Of a DNA stretch of 64,000 nt, positions 58,901 to 64,000 are shown one piece after another; position 1 is the stretch's first letter; each line of letters opens with the position of its first letter. Both the position numbers and the translations under genes were made by a program. This DNA is from Isoetes taiwanensis (Eukaryota > Streptophyta > Lycopodiopsida > Isoetales > Isoetaceae): contig JAJEKV010000027.1 of NCBI GenBank assembly GCA_021234155.1, forward strand, positions 9,810,716 to 9,874,715, written 5' to 3'. The notes beneath the pieces are model-generated. The model had not been told where the DNA came from and searched no databases. It saw only the letters and a list, made by a program, of their open reading frames with translations.

Positions 58901-60164
58901 TTTTTGCTTGTAGACACCTTCAGTCCCCATCGTCCCCAATCCCCTTTATGTTTAGCATTCCTTTTCCAATCTTGACCCTATGATTGCCGCACGCCTTCAA
59001 CCTGCTCAAACAGATCTCTTCTATTGGTCATATGGTCACTGGCACCGAATCTAAGTACCAAGAGCCATGAAGATTTGCAACAAAGCTGGACGCTCTAGCA
59101 TCCCATGGGTCATCTTCCACAATCCAGAATACAAATAAGCAATGAGCTTCCACCAAAGCATTACAATTTTATCTACCCAATTGTCTCCATCGAAATCTCC
59201 ATTTGGATTTGTTATGAGACTCTTCTTTTTCAGCCATGAAGGCTCGGTAACAGATACCATAGAGTCACCGCCGAGCTGTGATCGAGATCCACTAGACTCG
59301 CTTTGCCTTTGAGGCTTTGTGCCCATGGTGCCCCTTCTTCTTCTTTGATTCTTCTTTCTCTGATGGCTTGACTTTCTTTTCCTTTTATCCGTTCAGGGAC
59401 GAGTCTTTTGCAATATGCCCATACTTATTGCAATTGAAACATTTCCTGCTTTCACCCGTTTCCTGTTTGCCAACAAAAGCTTGCCCTTCTTTATTCCCCA
59501 TCCTTTTACCTCCAAATTTTGATTGGCTTCTTCCATAAGAATCTGCTGACAAGCCCACTCAATCTGCACATGTTCAGCTGAGCCAATCAAGTTTTTCACA
59601 TTATTGTAAGAGGTGGGTAATCCAAGAAGCAATGCTCCAACAATGAGGTCATCCTCAAGCCCTTTCTCCATCCCTTTGAGTTGAAGAGCCGCTGCCTTTA
59701 TCTTAGAGATGTACTCTTCTGCAGACATGCAATCTTTCATCTTGGTGGTGAAGATTACAGCATACAAATTTGCTTGTCTGTGAAAAATGTCTCTTCTTAT
59801 AGATTATACACACAGCTGGTCCCAAGCTTCCTTTGCACTGTCCGCAGCCTCCCACTTGAGCGATCATGGTATCATCCAAATACCTGATCATGCGATTCTT
59901 TGCTTCCCAATCTCTTTGCTGCCATTTGAGCAGTGCTTGTCTTTCTACTTCAGCTTTCTTAAGTCCTACCTCACTCCCCTCAGAAGATGTCGTTCCTTTG
60001 ACAATCTGAGCCGTCGTTGGAGCTGTAGGCTTCACATCTGGTATCACAGGCCTTGGTTCATCTCCTGAGACAATATGCCAGAGTCCCTTCTCTGCAAGTT
60101 TGCCTCTCACCTTTATGAACCAATAGAAGGCGTTGGCATGTGACAACCTTTCTATCTTTCCCAT
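55930..60164 (-). pseudogene. Copia gag-pol polyprotein, frameshifted
   Basis: Read on minus. Gag is at about 60164-59400 (MGKIERLSHANAFYWF..., AEEYISKIKAAALQLKGME) with a zinc knuckle CFNCNKYGHIAKDS near 59440-59398, whose last Cys is Ser. The GAG-pre-integrase/protease region has TLFVPDLEANLISISKM (about 58885-58835). The integrase end has FRIFGCAAYAHL and FVGYRDTMKGYKL (about 57985-57855). A Ser/Glu-rich linker (about 57720-57590) precedes the reverse transcriptase: AMDEEYSSLLENNTWEL (about 57430-57380), CKWIYKLKYD, then YKARLVARGCSQ. Catalytic YVDD lies in a damaged stretch (about 56900-56860). RNase H is seen as FVDADYAGE (about 56375-56345). Many frameshifts; not functional. Confidence 0.9.
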
Positions 60165-60208
60165 TGCAGCTCAATCTTAAGCTGTTCTGTGTTCACCGGA
60201 ATCGTCCC

Positions 60209-60220
60209 GCTCTGATACCA
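60209..60220 (-). promoter_or_regulatory. Copia primer-binding site
   Basis: TGGTATCAGAGC on minus, a perfect match to the 3' end complement of plant initiator Met-tRNA, abutting the 5' LTR. Confidence 0.93.
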
Positions 60221-60427
60221 TATTAACAATTCAAAGAACGAAACCAACGAAGCTTCTTTTCCATTAAAGATATCAGACTGTTATACACCACAGGACGGTG
60301 CTAAAGATAGCATTACACCGTCTCCAACAACTTCCTTAGATAGCTCCGTAACTATTTCTGATCCCTAAATCTAAGGAACTGTAAAAGACAACCAACAGGT
60401 GTCAACTCTTGTTTATGACGTCCAACA
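60221..60427 (-). repeat. Copia 5' LTR
   Basis: On minus it begins TGTTGGACGTCATAAACAAG, ends GTTAATA, and is followed directly by the primer-binding site. It shares over 90% with the 3' LTR. Confidence 0.93.
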
Positions 60428-60432
60428 GATTC

Positions 60433-62320
60433 ATCCTGTATAGAGGCGGCCCTGAAAAAGAGGAAAAAAAAAACGATTTACATTTTGGAAGGATTACGTG
60501 CCGCCATGAGACAAGCTATGGCGGCAATGGCGGTTTGCTTAACCACCATGTAACTTAGCTTATCCTTTTCTGTCACATTGTGTTGAATTTTGGGCATGAA
60601 TTTTCTGACTTAGAGCTCCATTAATCGTCACCGGAATTTAAACCGCTGATGGCTTACTATTTTCCAATTTATATAGTATGCTGTATTATACTACAAACGT
60701 CAGTAACCAGCGAGCTGCCGCCAGCATAAATCCAGTCTCTTAAAAACTCGTACAAGATAAGAACAAAAGCTATTCATACGATGGCATAGAAAACTACAGG
60801 CTAGAACAAAAACTACAGCTAGAACAACGAGCTAAAACAAGAAGTTACTGATTTTTGTGATATTTTGTGTTGCTCTGATTAATTTCCATCTCCAGAAGAT
60901 ACTTTCTGCTAGCTGACCCAAAGTTTTTAGGCCCCATATTCAAAAATCCCAACTCCTTAGTACTATCCAAATTTGTGTCTCCACATTTCATTGTTGGTAA
61001 TATTTCATTGTTGGTAATATGTAAAGCTTCAAACTTGTCTGACCCGAAGTCCAGATTTCAAGAATCTCACACTCTTCAATACTACCCAAATTTGTAGTTT
61101 TGTTTGAGTACAAAAAATGTTGCTGGTAATATGCAGAAGTCCAGACTTGTTGGCAATGATGTTTTACATGTTGGAAAGAACAATTGCATTTCCATCAGAG
61201 TCTTATGAATCAGTATCATTTAAAATAACAGCAGTTACAAATATGTAGACATTAAAGTAATTATATCGGTCATCCACACCTTCCTGCTAAAGACGCTGAA
61301 TTAAAGCAGCAGTGCCATTGGGAACCCTACACTTCTTGGTTAACCCCATGTCCACCCTTCTGTGAAGGGGAGAATAGATAAGGGTTCCAGTGTGACTAAT
61401 TTGGAATATCTTTCAAGCCAATATTTGATACAGACGCTGTTTATCTTAGATCTTTTCTGGTTTAAACTTTTAATGCCTTAACCTCCTAGAGCTCACTGAA
61501 TTTCATTGTTTTTAGATTGTCGAAGCAAACTTTGGCATAACTGCTGCGAGCTCTGATGCCTTTGAAGAGCAAAATACAGTGCCAGGACAGAGGCATTTTT
61601 ACAGGGAACCATCTGTTTTCCATTGTTGCCATCAGACCTGTCTGTTCAAAACATACAGATGCAATCTTATCATTGTTATAAACATCATGCACCTTAATGA
61701 AGTTGGCTTCACTGCCCAAATGACTTCATACCAGAAGATTTACATTTTGAGAAGTGGTTCAAAGGTCATAGAAAGAGAGATCAAAGTCCCTGTTGACTTG
61801 ATCCTAAGACCAGAATTGTGTTTCATACTGTACACTCCTGATAAATTGAACCTGGATGTTACAAGTTTAGGCGCTGGAAACATGCTTCCTTTATGCATTG
61901 AGAATACGGTTGTTGACAGAAATACGAGGCTATCAGTTTCGCCTTCCAAAATTGCATCCTGATATGGGTTTTGACATAAAATTAGTGCATAAGGGCCATC
62001 GTTTATTTCGTTATAACTAAACTATCTCGAACTGCCTGAACTATTCATGTCGTTTAATTTAAAACATCCAATGAACAACTCATGTCTTTGGATACACGTC
62101 AAGCATTGCTTTTATAGAAAGAAAGATCTACCTCCTTCACAACCTGGCCTATAATCTTGTATCCACCAGGAAATGTTTGTCTATCACAGAGTCGCATAAT
62201 CACATTTCCATTCACTGCAGTTATCATCAGATTTTATGATCTGCTTACACCGTCAACAAGAAGATAAACAAATCTAATGACATAGTCGATTGCCATAAAT
62301 GGTTCTTCATGTGTATAGGC
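60433..62320. other. No recognised gene
   Basis: Mostly AT-rich. The plus frame 61579-61962 (127 codons) and minus frames 61949-61740 and 61719-61486 overlap each other. Composition is balanced, but I identify no family on either strand. One could be a decayed exon. Confidence 0.35.
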
Positions 62321-62323
62321 CAT

Positions 62324-63197
62324 TCACCTTACAATGAACCCTTCTACATGCTTGAGCCAAACCAAGAACTGACGTGAATCCTTATGAGACAGATAATTTA
62401 TTAGATATGAAGCCATATCTTTGTTAATAGCTCGACGATGGAGAAACTTCCAAATCCGTTTCTGAATTCGTCTGCGAAATTCTCTGGGATTATACAAACA
62501 ACATGTCATTACAGTTTTCTTTCAAGCAACAGACCTGTGAATAAGTAGATAGATAAGAAACTGAAAAGACATATTGGCCTGATTATAACTGCAGCATTAT
62601 GATTTCACATTGTCTATAGAATACTTGTCAATGCATGAACTTACTCGCGGCCAAAGTAGGTATTTGATGCAGACTGTCCCTCTACGCAAGCGAGACGGCA
62701 CACAACAATATCATCTCCATCAGACAGGCAATCGATCTCCAAAACTGGTTCTTCCGGGGTCTTGTGTATAGATACAACAATTTTCACCATTTCCTCGACC
62801 TCATCATCAGATTCTTCATATAACTTGGGACCTGCAGGCACATACTTGACAAGTTCACCCTTGACAAAAATTTCTTCAGCACCATAAGTTCTGCGCAGTA
62901 ACCTAATGCCATTCTTCTGTATAATCTTGAAGGGTTCTGGAGGTCTTGGGATGGGCACCTATGGTTATGCTTAAAGGTTAGCGGAGAAATAAAAGCCAAT
63001 GTGTTCGAATACCATTCAGATGGATAGATTACCGAAGCTTGCTGAATATCTCGATCAAACTGGGTCCGAATTGCATTCAGCAGATGCTGATCACGAGGGG
63101 AGGACAAGCCTTCTTGAGATACGGATAAAGAGGAAAAGCTGTGGAGGATGGGAAGCCGGCTATGGCAGAAACGATCTAGAAATCTCAACCGGATCAT
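62324..63197 (-). CDS. Mitochondrial glycoprotein family protein (p32/MAM33-like), 3 exons
   Basis: Exons on minus: 63197-63033, 62958-62645, 62483-62324; both introns are GT-AG and frame is kept, giving about 212 residues, near the usual family size. The first about 40 residues (MIRLRFLDRFCHSRLPILHSF) are basic and Ser/Leu-rich with few acids, typical of a mitochondrial presequence. An acidic patch EESDDEVEEMVKIVVSI begins the p32 beta-sheet region. The C-terminal helix block RIWKFLHRRAINKDMASYLINYL then HKDSRQFLVWLKHVEGF matches the conserved p32 end (LxxYLxxRGIxxxLAxFL...KDxRxxxxWLKxLxxF). Family members form acidic doughnut trimers in the mitochondrial matrix and act as chaperone-like factors in translation or respiratory assembly; the exact role here is unknown. 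No damage seen. Confidence 0.85.
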
Positions 63198-63199
63198 CG

Positions 63200-64000
63200 T
63201 CCCAAACGTTAAACCTTAGAAGCAAAAACCCTAAAAGAAAGCTGAATTGAGATGAGGAATATTCTGATGCATATACTCTCACCAGTTTAACAAAATTAAC
63301 CACCCAAGACTATCAGATTTTGTCCATGACCAAAGCCATGTATTTGGCTGCACTAAATGCTAGTTCACATAGTGTAAAAAATAGGCCATGGCTGACTTTC
63401 AACACTAAGGGTGGAATCACACCACCGGACGGGCATTATTTTAAGTTTTGGCTTTTGGGCGGGTATTTTCACCAGCGCTGCCAACACTAATGGCCGCCCA
63501 AAACTTGCCACATCATCATTTATATGCTTCTACACAACTGCGTTAAACCTTTGCTCAAACAGCCCAAGAACTCTGTTGGTGGCAAGACAATAGCGTTAAA
63601 TCCTTTGCTCACAAGAATAGCGAGAGGTATCACTATAGCCTTCAGATTTTTAGGTATGTGCTTTAGATTTTCAGGTATGTGCTTTAGATTTTGCTGGCCA
63701 GATTGATGCTGGTGAAGCCTATAAATATTCATATTCATATTTTTGCAGAATGGATGATGAGCCTCCACAAAGCCACGTAGAGAAAATTCAATTGTTATAA
63801 TCGCTATTGTTCATGATGTTGCAGTTACTGGAGTTAATTGCAGAGGATATCAACTTGAGATAATTGCCAGAGTGATTGCATGGAACATGTTAGTGATGGC
63901 ATTACTTGTTGAGTCTAGGTCTCAAATTGTAAGGAAGAATACCATTTCAGCTTTGCGAGTGCAATAGGGCAGAGCACATGGACTGAGTACGGTATGCACA
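63200..64000. promoter_or_regulatory. Upstream region of the p32-family gene, otherwise no gene
   Basis: The immediate upstream bases should hold the promoter, but no clear TATA or initiator is visible. At about 63640-63692 a 20-22 bp unit (TTTTAGGTATGTGCTTTAGA) is tandemly duplicated. Short frames here have no motif. Confidence 0.4.

Larger units (their letters stand above)
55594..60427 (-). mobile_element. Ty1/copia retrotransposon with both LTRs and target duplication
   Basis: LTRs of 211 bp (55594-55804) and 207 bp (60221-60427) bound a 4.4 kb interior. The 5-bp duplication GATTC flanks it (55589-55593 and 60428-60432). The order on minus is gag, protease region, integrase, reverse transcriptase, RNase H, the copia order. 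The LTRs differ at about a dozen positions including small indels, so the insertion is not recent. Confidence 0.95.

Noticed and set aside
61486-61962. Overlapping plus and minus frames near the p32-family gene as an extra gene
   Set aside because: Neither strand shows a known motif or a convincing splice pair, and the frames contradict each other.

Overview
The window is nuclear DNA of a land plant. Two spliced genes look intact: an SDIR1-type RING-H2 ubiquitin ligase (31507-34159, +) and a small mitochondrial glycoprotein of the p32/MAM33 family (62324-63197, -). Nearly everything else is transposable-element sequence in various states of decay, plus fragments of host genes (histone H3, a receptor-like kinase, a RopGEF). 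Short-intron genes in a sea of nested retroelements, plant-type initiator-Met tRNA primer sites, and a decayed DNA-methylase/DUF7869 element suggest a large-genome non-seed vascular plant such as a fern. The lineage is an inference; no marker in the window proves it.

Layout. 1-4.9 kb: no recognisable gene, possibly one tRNA-derived SINE. 4.92-12.06 kb: a candidate 7.1 kb DNA transposon. It has two divergent, decayed spliced genes, a beta-class N4/N6 DNA methyltransferase (-) and a DUF7869-like protein with a possible RNase-H/DDE core (+). About 15 copies of an 18-bp palindrome sit in the methylase introns, at its 3' end and in the intergenic promoter region, and degenerate inverted repeats lie at both outer edges. 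This is the most unusual object in the window. 12.54-14.89 kb: a 5'-truncated LINE (-) with a pentanucleotide tail. 16.7-22.16 kb: a second, purine-rich LINE (+) with a coiled-coil ORF1, ending against an inverted LTR fragment. 23.3-29.2 kb: short hairpin-ended repeats, a Gypsy integrase fragment with an LTR, and a RopGEF fragment. 31.5-34.2 kb: SDIR1. 34.7-36.1 kb: two small foldback MITEs and a kinase pseudogene. 36.4-53 kb: a nested retroelement complex. It holds a 1.5 kb LTR with primer-binding site, an L1-like LINE fused to a histone H3 tail, a Gypsy gag-pol, and another L1-like LINE inserted into that pol with a clear target-site duplication and poly(A) tail. 55.59-60.43 kb: a Ty1/copia element (-) with both LTRs, primer site and 5-bp target duplication. 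62.3-63.2 kb: the p32-family gene.

Working together. The two host genes are unrelated and carry no sign of co-regulation. The elements record insertion order. The GC-rich L1 went into the Gypsy pol after the Gypsy arrived, and the Copia insertion is moderately old because its LTRs have diverged. The methylase/DUF7869 locus reads as one element: its two genes share a palindrome-rich divergent control region, and both are broken by stops and frameshifts. The system is therefore dead here, though relatives could be active elsewhere in the genome.
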